Below are positions 8,684 through 17,111 of a stretch of DNA of 46,028 nucleotides, piece by piece. The DNA is from CAZYSK01 sp964649415 (GTDB lineage: Bacteria > Chloroflexota > Anaerolineae > B4-G1): assembly GCA_964649415.1 (NCBI GenBank), contig CAZYSK010000047.1, positions 1 through 46,028 of the forward strand, in the 5' to 3' direction. Position 1 is the first letter of the stretch; each line of letters begins with the position of its first letter. Under the pieces are notes generated by a model. The model saw nothing but the letters and a program-made list of their open reading frames with translations. It had not been told where the DNA came from and did not search any database. A program made the translations under genes and the position numbers.

Positions 8684-10636
8684 ATGAACACGGTGGATGC
8701 AGCAACCCCGAGACGTATCCTCATCGTGGATGATGATGCGAATCTCCGCAAGACGCTTTCCGCCATCCTCGCGGCCAAGGGATATGCACCCATTAGCGCT
8801 GCCACGGTCGAAGCGGCCCTGGATAGTGTCGGGGAAGGGTCGCTCGCGGCCGCCCTGATTGATCTCAGGCTGGAGGATGCGTCCGGCCTGGATTTGATGG
8901 TGGAGATCAAGCGGCGCTCCTCGGATACGGAGTGCATCGTGCTCACCGGGCACGCCTCGCAGGACTCGGCCATCGAGGCGATCAACCTGGGTGCCTATAG
9001 CTACTTCCAGAAGCCCTATGACGTGGATCAGTTGCTCGTTATCGTCCGTCGGGCGGTTGAGAAGCGTGAAGCAGCGGAGGCATTGAGAGCCAGCGAAGAG
9101 AAATACAGGCTCGTAAGTGAGAACATCCCCGTTGTTGTCTACTCCGCGTTGCCAGATGAGCGTTCGACGAGTATCCTCATCTCAGGGAGGATGAGCGGAC
9201 TCACCGGCTACTCCCCTAAGCAGTTTCTGGAGAATCCAGACCTATGGTCGGCGATCATTCATCCAGAGGATAGAACGTTTGTATGGGAGACCATTCAGGA
9301 GCACCGTCGGAACAAGTCCCAGCTTGATGTGGAATACCGCATAGTGACTAAGGACAATGAGATCAAGTGGATCCGCGACAAGGCAACGCCGACGCTCGAC
9401 GAGGATGGACAGATAGTGCGGATTGACGGCTTCATGGAGGACATCACGCGGCGCAGGTGGGCCGAGGAGGCACTGCGCGAAAGCGAGGAACGGCTGCAGC
9501 AGCAGGAGCGGCTGGCTGCCATCGGCCAGTTGGCCGGCGGGATTGCCCACGACTTCAACAACCTGCTGACGTCCATCATACTGGATGCCGACATACTCCT
9601 GCACCGGCCTCACTTGCCCACGGACGTCGCGTCGGGTCTCCAGTCGATCCTTGGAGAGTCGCGAAGGGCCGCCGAACTGGTGCAACAGATTCTGGACTTC
9701 AGCCGCCGCTCGATGATGCACGCTCGGCCGATTGAGCTGGCCACCTGTGTCGAAGATGCCCTTCACGTGCTCCAGCGAACGCTGCCGGAGACGATCCATC
9801 TTCGCGTCGAGACCGAGGGGGCTCGGCTGACGGTGAACGCGGACCCTGGGCGTATTCAGCAGGCCTTGATCAACCTGGCGGCCAATGCGCGGGATGCCAT
9901 GCCGGGAGGAGGGGATCTGCGCATCGGCCTATCCCGGATGAAGCTGGAGCCGGGCGACGATCCGCCGGTAGCGGAGATGCCGCCCGGGGAGTGGGTGTGC
10001 CTATCCGTTTCGGACACCGGGGCCGGCATCTCACCCGACGTGATGTCCCATCTGTTCGAGCCTTTCTTCACTACCAAGTCGGTCGGGGAGGGAACGGGGC
10101 TGGGGTTGGCACAGGTGTACGGCATCGTCAAACAGCACAAAGGATACATCGGTGTGGAGACAGAGGAGGGCCAGGGGACGACATTCAGCATCTATCTGCC
10201 TGCCTGCCAGGATAGGGGCACTGGGGACACCGTGCGAGAGGGGACGGCCGATCCTGTTCCAAGGGGACGTGGTGAGACCATCCTGTTGGTCGAGGACGAG
10301 GCGAGTGTCCGGGAGGCGGGACAGGGCGTCGTTGAGTCGCTGGGTTACCGGGTATTGACTGCGGCAAATGGCCGAGAGGCGCTGGAGATCTGTCGGTCGG
10401 TCGAGGACATAGACCTGGTGATCACAGATCTGGTGATGCCGGAGGTGGGCGGCCGGGAGCTGTTCCGAGAGCTGAGGAAGAGATTCCACGATCTCAAGGC
10501 TTTGGCCATCACTGGCTATGTCGCGGAACAGGATGTGCGGGAATTGCAGGAGGCAGGTTTCCTGGACGTTGTCTGCAAGCCCTTTGATTTGCAGACACTG
10601 GCGGAGGTCATCCGCCGCGCCCTGGACGCAGACTGA
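8684..10636 (+). CDS. Hybrid sensor histidine kinase (REC-PAS-HK-REC)
   Basis: The protein is 650 aa from ATG 8684, which has AGGAGGG six bases upstream. A GTG at 8624 overlapping the previous stop would add 20 unremarkable residues. Domains: receiver with Asp60 (12-128), PAS (about 135-265), HisKA with His289 in AHDFNN, HATPase with NLAANARDAMPGGG, DTGAGIS and GLGLAQVYGIV, and a C-terminal receiver with Asp582 in VITDLVMPEVGG. It has no membrane segment. The core from the coiled linker to the last receiver parallels the 1375-aa kinase nearly line by line, including QQQERLAA, HDFNNLLT and ILDFSRRS, so the two are probably local duplicates. The N-terminal receiver probably accepts phosphate from the membrane kinase encoded just upstream. 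Confidence 0.92.
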   Translation: MNTVDAATPRRILIVDDDANLRKTLSAILAAKGYAPISAATVEAALDSVGEGSLAAALIDLRLEDASGLDLMVEIKRRSSDTECIVLTGHASQDSAIEAINLGAYSYFQKPYDVDQLLVIVRRAVEKREAAEALRASEEKYRLVSENIPVVVYSALPDERSTSILISGRMSGLTGYSPKQFLENPDLWSAIIHPEDRTFVWETIQEHRRNKSQLDVEYRIVTKDNEIKWIRDKATPTLDEDGQIVRIDGFMEDITRRRWAEEALRESEERLQQQERLAAIGQLAGGIAHDFNNLLTSIILDADILLHRPHLPTDVASGLQSILGESRRAAELVQQILDFSRRSMMHARPIELATCVEDALHVLQRTLPETIHLRVETEGARLTVNADPGRIQQALINLAANARDAMPGGGDLRIGLSRMKLEPGDDPPVAEMPPGEWVCLSVSDTGAGISPDVMSHLFEPFFTTKSVGEGTGLGLAQVYGIVKQHKGYIGVETEEGQGTTFSIYLPACQDRGTGDTVREGTADPVPRGRGETILLVEDEASVREAGQGVVESLGYRVLTAANGREALEICRSVEDIDLVITDLVMPEVGGRELFRELRKRFHDLKALAITGYVAEQDVRELQEAGFLDVVCKPFDLQTLAEVIRRALDAD

Positions 10637-10672
10637 GGGAGTCCCGCACCGGGCAGGGTCCTGTACAGAGGG

Positions 10673-11305
10673 TCAGCGATCCATCCGCAGGCGGCGCAGC
10701 AGCCTCATCAGTGGGCCACCTGGGATCTGCCCTGGGGTCGCGTTTCCTTCGCCGCCTCGGTTGCCGTAGACGTCGTAGTAAACGATCTCCTCCAACGGCT
10801 TGCGGCTCGTTGGTTCTGGGTCCTCGGCCGGGAACCCCACGGTCAGCAATCCCACGATCTCCCAGTCCTCGGGCATCTTGAGAATGCCCGCGATCGCCTT
10901 CCGGTCCAGACCTCCGATCCAGCAGGTCCCCAGCCCCAGCGCTTTTGCCTGTAGCATGATCTGCGACCCCGCCAATCCCACGTCCTCGTGAAGGAATCGG
11001 CGGTAGATCGGATGGCGGGCGTTTCCGCACAGTGCGATGAGCAGCGGTGCTTCGTCCACGTGTGCCCAGCGGATGAAGTAGTAGGCCGCGTGTTGTGCGA
11101 CCTCCCGCCGGATGGCCTCGTCTCGGATGGCGATGAAGGCCCACGGCTGCCGGTTGCTGGCCGAAGGTGCCCATTGGCCGGCCTCCAGCAACTGCTTGAC
11201 CATCTCGTCTGGAACCGGGTCGGGCCGGTAGCGGCGGACGCTGCGCCGCTGTCTCAGCAGCGCCATCGTGGACTCAGGCGAGGGTAGCTCACTGGTTTGC
11301 GACAT
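10673..11305 (-). CDS. Nitroreductase-family protein (FMN-dependent)
   Basis: The 210-aa protein has the hallmark N-terminal RRSVRRYRPDPVP, then APSASNRQPWAF, and the later ALGLGTCWIGG and VGLLTVGFPAEDP motifs of FMN-binding nitroreductases. Members reduce nitro groups, quinones or flavins with NAD(P)H; the substrate here cannot be told. The start is ATG 11305 because AGGAG stands eight bases upstream; the frame stays open to 11437 but that extension looks non-coding. The gene ends 36 bp from the convergent two-component operon. It is the only ordinary metabolic gene in the window and has no evident link to the signalling genes. Confidence 0.93.
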   Translation of the reverse strand: MSQTSELPSPESTMALLRQRRSVRRYRPDPVPDEMVKQLLEAGQWAPSASNRQPWAFIAIRDEAIRREVAQHAAYYFIRWAHVDEAPLLIALCGNARHPIYRRFLHEDVGLAGSQIMLQAKALGLGTCWIGGLDRKAIAGILKMPEDWEIVGLLTVGFPAEDPEPTSRKPLEEIVYYDVYGNRGGEGNATPGQIPGGPLMRLLRRLRMDR

Positions 11306-11345
11306 GATGATTCTCCTGAACGTGTTCGTAGTCTGATTCGGATCG

Positions 11346-11365
11346 CGCGGACACCTGCGTCCGCG
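11346..11365. repeat. Hairpin related to the R2 family (stem GCGGAC/GTCCGC)
   Basis: CGCGGAC-ACCTGC-GTCCGCG is a perfect 7-bp stem with a 6-nt loop between the nitroreductase and protease genes. Its GCGGAC/GTCCGC arms parallel the R2 stem GCGGGC/GCCCGC with paired changes. Membership in R2 is inferred from one copy. Confidence 0.4.
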
Positions 11366-11427
11366 TACGCACGATCCATGTCCGTCCCGTTCTGACTGCG
11401 GGGGTGGTCCGCGATGTCCTGCTGCTC

Positions 11428-11459
11428 CTGTGGACACTCACTGTGTTGGGTGTCCACAG
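11428..11459. terminator. Inverted repeat across the protease stop codon
   Basis: CTGTGGACAC (11428-11437) and GTGTCCACAG (11450-11459) form a perfect 10-bp inverted repeat with a 12-nt loop. It encloses the TGA of the subtilase gene (11438-11440). No T-run follows on the minus strand, so it may stabilise the 3' end of the long transcript or terminate it only weakly. Confidence 0.4.
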
Positions 11460-13825
11460 TTGGGGCAGAAGCGGGATTCATCTTTCAAGGGAGCGCCACA
11501 GTTTCGGCAGTAGCGCGGTTCGCGGTCGGCTGCCAAGGGCTGACCACAGACGCGACAGAAGCGTGCGCCGGGCCGCACGTCTGCCCCGCAGGACGGGCAG
11601 GTACGAGACTCGCCACGCTGCGGGACAGGTCCGGGCCTCGGTGGTGGTGCGTGAGGCTCAGGCGATGGCGCGCCATCGGAATGGCGCCTCTGTAGGGGTG
11701 ATGGCGCGCCATCGGAATGGCGCCTTTGTAAGGGTGGTGGGACGGCTGAGCCGGCAGGTACATGACCTGCCTCCACAGACGGGGGGGTATAGGAGTTGAC
11801 AGGTTGTCCGGCCGGTATCCTCTGCCCTGGCAGGCTAGGCTGGGGGCCCTGCCGGCCCCTCTGCCTCATCACGAGCAGCCCGACCCCACCGGCCAGCAAA
11901 AGCCCGATTCCAGCACATGCCACGCCTCCGGCCAGCAACCCCAGTCCGGCCAGGCCCAGGAGGCTGGCTTCAGTCCCCGAGGATGGGGAAATCGTCGGCG
12001 TGCTGTACACGACCGGTGTGGGGGTGGACACCTGCGCGGGTGGTACTGTGGCGCTAGACGCAGAAGATGGTGGTTCCTCGGTTGACGGGGTAGGGGGAGA
12101 TGGGGCCGCCGAGGGAGAAGCGGGCAATTGGAGCCGTCCGTAGCCGTAGCCCGTGTCCGCACCCGGCGGGCCCAGGTCTATCGCGTGGGTCAGGAGGTAG
12201 TCCAGCACTTCCTGGCGACCGAACTCCGGGTGGGCCTGCCAGACCAGGGCGGCCGCTCCGGCGACGTGCGGGCAGGCGGCCGACGTGCCGTTAAAGCCCG
12301 CGTCCTCGTCGTACGCCTCGGAATCGCCGTAGCTGGCCCCGGTCACGGCGGTAGGCGCGGAGATCTCCGGCTTGAGCCTGCCATCGCTGGTGGGCCCCTG
12401 CGAGCTGTAGTAGGCCAGTGAGTTGTCCCACCAGTTGGCCGCGCCGACGGTCAGCGACCCAATGGCGTCGCTAGGCGGGCAGATGCTGTAGGCCGGTTCC
12501 TGGTACGGAACCTCCAGATCTATGGGATAGACAAAGATGTCTAGCGTCACGGCACGGTCAGCCTCGTAGAGTTGGACGGCGGCGTAGACGGTATCTCCAC
12601 CGGTTTCAAGCGCAAATCCCTCGACCGGCCACTGCCCCTCCTCGCCCGACTGGGTTTCCTCCGATACAGCCAAGGTGTTGCCCTCTGCGTCGAAGAGGTA
12701 GAGTTCATAGTCCTGCCTGGCCTGCGCCCAGTCGTCCCACATCAGATAGACCTCGACGTAGCCTTGATTGGGAAGCGCCATCGTCTCTTCGTCGGGCAGG
12801 AATTCGTGGAGGCCGTCCCCGTCTTCGTCGGTGAACGTGGCTTGGTAGTGGGCGATGCCTTCGTTGCCGGCGGCGTTGACCCACAGGATGCCTTGAGCAG
12901 CCGTGTCGTCCACGACCTGTGCTTTCCACTCGCTGCCGTCGCGAGGGCCGACCATGCCTCCTGCCGAGTGGGAAATGACGTCCACCTCTTGGGACACCAG
13001 CCAGTCTACCGCCTCGCCCATAGCTGCATCGCTGCCGTCGTACCATGCGAAGACCAGTTCGGCATCGGGCGCGATCTCGTGGATGATCTCGGCGCAGGCG
13101 GTGCCGTGGGGATTGTCCTCGTCGATCCAACCAAAGCTCTCCACGGTCACTTGGTCGGGCAGTTCGGCGCCCAACAGGCTTTCGTAGCCACCGAAGCCCA
13201 TGTCGAGGATGCCGATGCGCAGGCCCGCGCCGGTGATCCCCGCGTCCTGCCAGATGTCGGCACCGATGACGCTCACGCCTTCCCCATCGATGTTGCTCCC
13301 TTGGGGGACTGTGCGCTCTGGCAGGCGCACGGCAATCACGTGCTCCAGTTCGGTGAGCTGCGCGAACGCCGCGCCGGGGTCCTGGCTCTGCAATTGGCCC
13401 CTGATCAATGCCATCGGCACGGCGACGTTGATTCGGTCCTGGTAGGCACTGGCGACGGTGATACCTGCGGACTCCAATTGGGCCACCAGGGCCGCGCTGT
13501 CTTCTGTGTCGAGGACCAGAGTGACGCGGATGTCGTCTTCGGGCGTGAGCAACCCACGCTGGCGCGCCAACTCCATCGCGGCCGCCTCGCCGCCCTCTTG
13601 GTAGGCCACCAGGAATTCCTTGTAGACGGAACCCAATGCGGGGTCGCCGAGGATGGCGGCTAACTCCGGGTAGTCTTCGGCCATGTCGTTCAGGGAGCGA
13701 GGGGGTGAGATTTTCGGATGCGAGGTCGCGCGGCCCTGTGAGAACGCGAAGTAGATGCCCCCGGCCACCAGGAGCAGAACAGCTCCTGCAATGAGCAGGG
13801 CAATCAGGATTCTACGATTTGCCAT
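11438..13825 (-). CDS. Membrane-anchored subtilisin-like serine protease with C-terminal zinc ribbons
   Basis: The 795-aa S8-family protease starts at ATG 13825 (GGGAG upstream). Order: membrane helix (7-29); a pre-catalytic domain (about 50-175); the catalytic domain with Asp208 (GILDMGF), His240 (NPHGTACAEI) and Ser515 (FNGTSAACPHVAG); a Pro/Ser/Thr linker; a second membrane helix; a linker holding two in-frame R1 units (LQRRHSDGAP) and an R3 hairpin; and two zinc ribbons (CPSCG..CRVCG and CRNCG..CPNCG). With two helices, the protease domain is probably outside the cell and the zinc ribbons inside. They match those on the neighbouring kinases, which suggests docking to the same network. The His motif HGTACAE differs from the common HGTHVAG. 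The pre-catalytic domain recurs alone in the 225-aa lipoprotein at 27111-27788. Confidence 0.9.
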   Translation of the reverse strand: MANRRILIALLIAGAVLLLVAGGIYFAFSQGRATSHPKISPPRSLNDMAEDYPELAAILGDPALGSVYKEFLVAYQEGGEAAAMELARQRGLLTPEDDIRVTLVLDTEDSAALVAQLESAGITVASAYQDRINVAVPMALIRGQLQSQDPGAAFAQLTELEHVIAVRLPERTVPQGSNIDGEGVSVIGADIWQDAGITGAGLRIGILDMGFGGYESLLGAELPDQVTVESFGWIDEDNPHGTACAEIIHEIAPDAELVFAWYDGSDAAMGEAVDWLVSQEVDVISHSAGGMVGPRDGSEWKAQVVDDTAAQGILWVNAAGNEGIAHYQATFTDEDGDGLHEFLPDEETMALPNQGYVEVYLMWDDWAQARQDYELYLFDAEGNTLAVSEETQSGEEGQWPVEGFALETGGDTVYAAVQLYEADRAVTLDIFVYPIDLEVPYQEPAYSICPPSDAIGSLTVGAANWWDNSLAYYSSQGPTSDGRLKPEISAPTAVTGASYGDSEAYDEDAGFNGTSAACPHVAGAAALVWQAHPEFGRQEVLDYLLTHAIDLGPPGADTGYGYGRLQLPASPSAAPSPPTPSTEEPPSSASSATVPPAQVSTPTPVVYSTPTISPSSGTEASLLGLAGLGLLAGGVACAGIGLLLAGGVGLLVMRQRGRQGPQPSLPGQRIPAGQPVNSYTPPSVEAGHVPAGSAVPPPLQRRHSDGAPSPLQRRHSDGAPSPEPHAPPPRPGPVPQRGESRTCPSCGADVRPGARFCRVCGQPLAADREPRYCRNCGAPLKDESRFCPNCGHPTQ
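11665..11736 (-). repeat. R1 palindromic element, two tandem 36-bp units, in frame in the protease gene
   Basis: Two units start exactly 36 bp apart and each contains the hairpin GGCGCCAT-TCCG-ATGGCGCC (minus-strand reading) preceded by a CCTACAAA-like lead. They are translated as PLQRRHSDGAPS repeated. The insertion lies in the linker between the second membrane helix and the zinc ribbons, and 36 bp keeps the frame. Confidence 0.85.
11753..11771. repeat. R3 hairpin inside the protease gene
   Basis: GGCAGGTACATGACCTGCC pairs GGCAGGT with ACCTGCC. It lies in the same linker as the adjacent R1 units. A weaker R3-like copy (GGCAGGTACGAGACTCGCC) lies at 11596-11614 at the start of the first zinc ribbon. 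Confidence 0.6.
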
Positions 13826-13890
13826 CAAGTTTCTCCCATTATCCTGTTCTCGATGCTTTTCTCCAACGTACCAATCTGCAACCAGGACCG

Positions 13891-13909
13891 GGCAGGTGCG
13901 AGACCCGCC
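13891..13909. repeat. R3 hairpin, intergenic
   Basis: GGCAGGTGCGAGACCCGCC lies between the zinc-ribbon/Ig-like protein gene and the protease gene. One stem pair is mismatched compared with the 15857 copy. The remaining bases of this 100-bp gap show nothing else I can support. Confidence 0.5.
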
Positions 13910-13925
13910 TCTACCTACTAGGCCC

Positions 13926-15206
13926 CTATTGGGTGACTGAGATGGTCAGCTCGGAATCCGACGGCACGGGCTTCACGATAGGCGGGTCCTCGCGTGTCTT
14001 CACCGTCACGTTGGCCCGAATCACCGCCGTGCCGGGCTGTGTCGCCTGCAACACAAAGGTGGAGGCGTCGCTCTGGCCCGGTATCACGTCGGATTCATGC
14101 TCTACCACCTCGTCTGTGATCATGCTGAGGTGGGGTTCCCAATTCCCCAGCAACTGGAAGCGCAGGTTGCCGAAGGTGACGTCGCCGGTGTTCACGGTCT
14201 CGGCGGTGATGGTGACCAGTTGCCCCACTTGCAGGTCAGTGGCCGAGGAGGAGATGGTGAGTTGAGCGCCGAAGACCGGTGCCTCCCCTGGGGCCGGTTC
14301 GGCTGTCGGCGCCACGGTTGGAGTCTCCGTTGCCGGGGGTTGTGTCGGTGGCGCCGCCGTCGGCGTGGGCTCGATCGTCGATGTCTGTGTGGGGACGGAG
14401 GTTGGGGTGGGCTCCTCCTCGGCGCCGAATAGCTTCGGCCTGAGTACGACGATGCCCACCACGAGGGCGGCGATGCACAGGAACACGGCAATGCTTCCCG
14501 CCACCCAAAGCGAGCGCGGCGCGCCCCGTTTGGGTGCGGACGGCTTGGGTGAGGGTGGTGGCTGGGATGCGCGCTGGGCGTAGGCCGCCGGTTGCGCCGG
14601 GGGAGGCGAATGCGGCGGAGTGGCGTAGGGTTGGGGGACGGGCATCGAAGGCTCGGTGGTGGCCGAAGCGGACGGCGGCTGTATGGAGGCGGCGGGCTGA
14701 GGCTCAGTCTCGACTCCCAGTGGCTTGCCGCAGCGTGGGCAGAATCGGGCCCCGGGCTTGGCAGTGGCCCCACACGCGGGGCAGATCGGAGACGGTGGCT
14801 TCGGTGGGGTGCCCTCAGGTGGCTGCGGCAACGCAGTATGGACCGCGGGCATCCCTGCTCGCTCTTCTGGTGATTGCGGCAACGCAGCATGGGCCGCGGG
14901 CATCCCTGCTCGCTCTTCTGGTGATTGCGGCAACGCAGCATGGGCCGCGGGCATCCCTGCCCGCTCTTCTGGTGATTGCGGCAACGCAGCATGGGCCGCG
15001 GGCATCCCTGCCCGCTCTTCCGGTGGTTGCGGCAACGCAGCATGGACCGCAGGCGTCTCTGCCTGCCCCTCAGGTGGCTGCGGCAATGCAGTGTGGACCG
15101 CGGGCATCCCTGCCCGCTCCTCGGGTGATTGCGGTAATACTTTTCCGCATTGCTTGCAGAAGCGGGCCTCCGGACGGTTTTCATAGCCACAGTTTGGGCA
15201 TTTCAT
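13926..15206 (-). CDS. Membrane protein with two zinc ribbons, 17-residue repeats and a C-terminal Ig-like domain
   Basis: The 426-aa protein begins with a zinc ribbon (CPNCG..CKQCG). Six near-identical 17-residue repeats follow (unit LPQSPEERAGMPAAHAA), then a second zinc ribbon (CPACG..CPRCG). A long Pro-rich stretch and one membrane helix (WVAGSIAVFLCIAALVVGIV) come next. After a Thr/Pro linker, the outer part is a single beta-sandwich resembling CARDB/adhesion-type Ig folds (about 310-426). This suggests cytosolic zinc ribbons and an outside binding domain. No catalytic motif is visible. GGAGG precedes the ATG, which overlaps the stop of the upstream kinase gene (ATGA), so the two are probably co-translated and may work together. 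Confidence 0.8.
   Translation of the reverse strand: MKCPNCGYENRPEARFCKQCGKVLPQSPEERAGMPAVHTALPQPPEGQAETPAVHAALPQPPEERAGMPAAHAALPQSPEERAGMPAAHAALPQSPEERAGMPAAHAALPQSPEERAGMPAVHTALPQPPEGTPPKPPSPICPACGATAKPGARFCPRCGKPLGVETEPQPAASIQPPSASATTEPSMPVPQPYATPPHSPPPAQPAAYAQRASQPPPSPKPSAPKRGAPRSLWVAGSIAVFLCIAALVVGIVVLRPKLFGAEEEPTPTSVPTQTSTIEPTPTAAPPTQPPATETPTVAPTAEPAPGEAPVFGAQLTISSSATDLQVGQLVTITAETVNTGDVTFGNLRFQLLGNWEPHLSMITDEVVEHESDVIPGQSDASTFVLQATQPGTAVIRANVTVKTREDPPIVKPVPSDSELTISVTQ
14816..15135 (-). repeat. R2 tandem array, six 51-bp units in a coding region
   Basis: The hairpin core GCGGGCATCCCTGCCCGC starts at 14845, 14896, 14947, 14998, 15049 and 15100, each exactly 51 bp apart. Each unit encodes 17 residues. 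The fifth unit has GCAGGC/GCCTGC arms, a paired change that keeps the stem. The array immediately follows the N-terminal zinc ribbon in translation order. Confidence 0.92.
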
Positions 15207-17110
15207 CAGCTACCTCCAGAATCCTGTCTCGTATCCCGCCAGTAGAGCCCTCGACCCTGCACGGGACCCACCAGCCATTGGGCGAGGAACGGCAGGAGCA
15301 AGACGTTGAGTGGCAGCGCGGGGACCAGAATCTGCACAGCGATGTACCAGAAGTCGTACCACCATTCCTCCAGGATCCCAATGGCCACCGGCACAGCCAG
15401 CGCGTACATCACGCTCCCCAGGACGCCAGCACCCAGCACCCGTTTTCGGTTTCGCGCATCCTTCACAATCAAGCCGGGAAGCGCTCCCACGATGCAGGCG
15501 CTCAGGGCGATGCCCCACTGCACATGCGAGTACCACCCCTCGAGCGCGTTCCAGGCAAGCGATCCCAGGACGCCCACAGCTCCGCCGACCCAGGGGCCGA
15601 ACAGGATTCCAAACAGCGCCGGGATAAACGCGGAGGCAGCCTGGGGAAACTCGACGTATTCCTCAAGTGTGTCCAGCGTGAGCAACACCAAGCCGCCGTG
15701 GAGGGCAGCTCCAATTAGGACCAGCACGATGCCTCTCCAGAAGTTGAGACGAGAGGAAGCTGGCACGGAGATAGGTTGGGGTATGGCATCCTGGTTCACC
15801 TGTGCTGCGGCTGCTGCAGCAGCCGCAGGTTGCAGCACTGGGCTCACTTTGGGACGGGCAGGTACAAGACCTGCCGGTACCTGTGGGGGAGATGGCTCTC
15901 TTGTGAGAGCGGCCCCCATCTCCTCCACGCTTTGCCAGCGCTCGGCAGGGTCGTCGGAGAGTGCTTTCATGACGGCTTCTGCCATAGGGGCGGGTACTTG
16001 GCTGTTGATTGAGTGGATGTCCGCAAACTCGAACGGCATATCGGTTGGAGGTATACCCGTGAGCAGGTGATGTAGCGTTGCACCCAGTGCATAGATGTCC
16101 GAACGGGCGTCTGTCTGTCCTGCGCCGTATTGCTCCCTGGGGGAGTAGCCCACTGTACCAAAGAAGGCTGTATCACTTACCTTACCCGGTTTGAACAGCC
16201 GCGCGATGCCGAAGTCAATCAGCTTGACCGTGCCATCGGGGGTTACCATCACGTTCCGTGGCTTAAGGTCGCGGAATATGACCGGAGGGTCTTGGCCGTG
16301 CAGATAGCCCAACACGTCACATAACTGACGACCCCAATCCCGCGCGTCGTCTACCGGCAGCGGCCCGCCGTCCATCTGTTCCAATCGCTTGTCCAGTGTC
16401 TCCCCCACGATGAAGTCCATCACCAGGTATTGCTTTCCCCCCTCGGCGAAGTGGTCGGTGACTTTGGGCAGGTTTGGATGATCCAGGCGTGCCAGCATCA
16501 GTGCCTCTTGGCGAAAGGCGGCGATGGCGTGCTGTTTCTCCAGCGGATTGGTGATGGCGGCGTCCGACATCTCCTTGATGGCCCACGTCTTCCCGGGGAT
16601 GCGGATGTCGGCGGCCTGATAGACCGCACCCATGCCCCCCCTGCCGACGCAGCGACTTATGACGTAGCGTCCACTGAGCACGGATTGCGGTGCCAGGGAG
16701 CCGGTCGTCGACTCGGGAGGACTGGGGGCACTCGGTGGCGGAAACTGGTGCTGTGGGCCGGTGGACGGCGCGCCATCGGAATGGCGCCTTTTTAGGGGGG
16801 GCGGCGCGCCATCGGAATGGCGCCTTTGTAGGGATGATGGCAGCGCTGCGCCGCAGCCGTTGCAGAAGCGTGATCCGGCGGGATTGACTCGCCCGCATTG
16901 GGGACAGCGTGGTTCCTGCGCCATCGGAATGGCGCCTTGGTAGGACTGGCGGTGCGCCATCGGTTTCCCGCAGTGGTTGCAGAAGTGGGATCGGATCGAG
17001 TTCATCGCACCGCAGTGGGGACACTGCTGGCGCAGGGGGCGGGAGCACTGCGCACAGAAGCGCGCCGTATCACGGTTTGCTGCGTGGCAATGCGGACAGG
17101 TCTGTGTCAT
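15206..17110 (-). CDS. Ser/Thr protein kinase with N-terminal zinc ribbons and an ECF-S-like membrane domain
   Basis: The 634-aa protein carries three zinc ribbons (about 5-23, 30-48, 69-87), then linkers with three R1-derived segments: YQGAIPMAQ once, and LQRRHSDGAP plus its variant LKRRHSDGAP. The kinase (148-420) has GRGGMG, Lys179, Asp281 (FRDLKPRN) and DFG at 299-301, so it should be active. The C-terminal 165 residues hold about five or six hydrophobic helices with FIPALFGILFGPWVGG and CIVGALPGLI. These resemble substrate-binding S components of ECF vitamin transporters; this is recognised by pattern only. A kinase joined to an ECF-S-like module would be a membrane receptor for a small molecule. 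GAGGA precedes the ATG; the upstream kinase gene ends 1 bp away. Confidence 0.9.
   Translation of the reverse strand: MTQTCPHCHAANRDTARFCAQCSRPLRQQCPHCGAMNSIRSHFCNHCGKPMAHRQSYQGAIPMAQEPRCPQCGRVNPAGSRFCNGCGAALPSSLQRRHSDGAPPPLKRRHSDGAPSTGPQHQFPPPSAPSPPESTTGSLAPQSVLSGRYVISRCVGRGGMGAVYQAADIRIPGKTWAIKEMSDAAITNPLEKQHAIAAFRQEALMLARLDHPNLPKVTDHFAEGGKQYLVMDFIVGETLDKRLEQMDGGPLPVDDARDWGRQLCDVLGYLHGQDPPVIFRDLKPRNVMVTPDGTVKLIDFGIARLFKPGKVSDTAFFGTVGYSPREQYGAGQTDARSDIYALGATLHHLLTGIPPTDMPFEFADIHSINSQVPAPMAEAVMKALSDDPAERWQSVEEMGAALTREPSPPQVPAGLVPARPKVSPVLQPAAAAAAAAQVNQDAIPQPISVPASSRLNFWRGIVLVLIGAALHGGLVLLTLDTLEEYVEFPQAASAFIPALFGILFGPWVGGAVGVLGSLAWNALEGWYSHVQWGIALSACIVGALPGLIVKDARNRKRVLGAGVLGSVMYALAVPVAIGILEEWWYDFWYIAVQILVPALPLNVLLLPFLAQWLVGPVQGRGLYWRDTRQDSGGS
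15857..15875. repeat. R3 hairpin inside the ECF-S-like kinase gene
   Basis: GGCAGGTACAAGACCTGCC is a perfect 7-bp stem with a 5-nt loop. It is translated as part of AGLVPARPKV in the linker between the kinase and membrane domains. It is the best copy of the family. Confidence 0.7.
16765..16948 (-). repeat. R1 elements in a kinase gene: two tandem units plus one in another frame
   Basis: Units begin at 16765 and 16801 (36 bp apart, read as LQRRHSDGAP and LKRRHSDGAP). A third at 16913-16948 lies 112 bp further, so it is read in a different frame as YQGAIPMA. The same DNA element thus contributes two unrelated peptides to one protein, between zinc ribbons and before the kinase domain. Confidence 0.88.
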
Positions 17111-17111
17111 C

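Noticed and set aside
12572..13663. Long open frame on the plus strand opposite the subtilase gene
   Set aside because: High GC keeps the opposite strand open; the minus frame has the full subtilase triad and the plus frame matches nothing.
14816..15135. Regular 51-bp repeats as a CRISPR array
   Set aside because: There are no unique spacers, the units run head to tail, the frame is open across all of them, and no cas gene is present.
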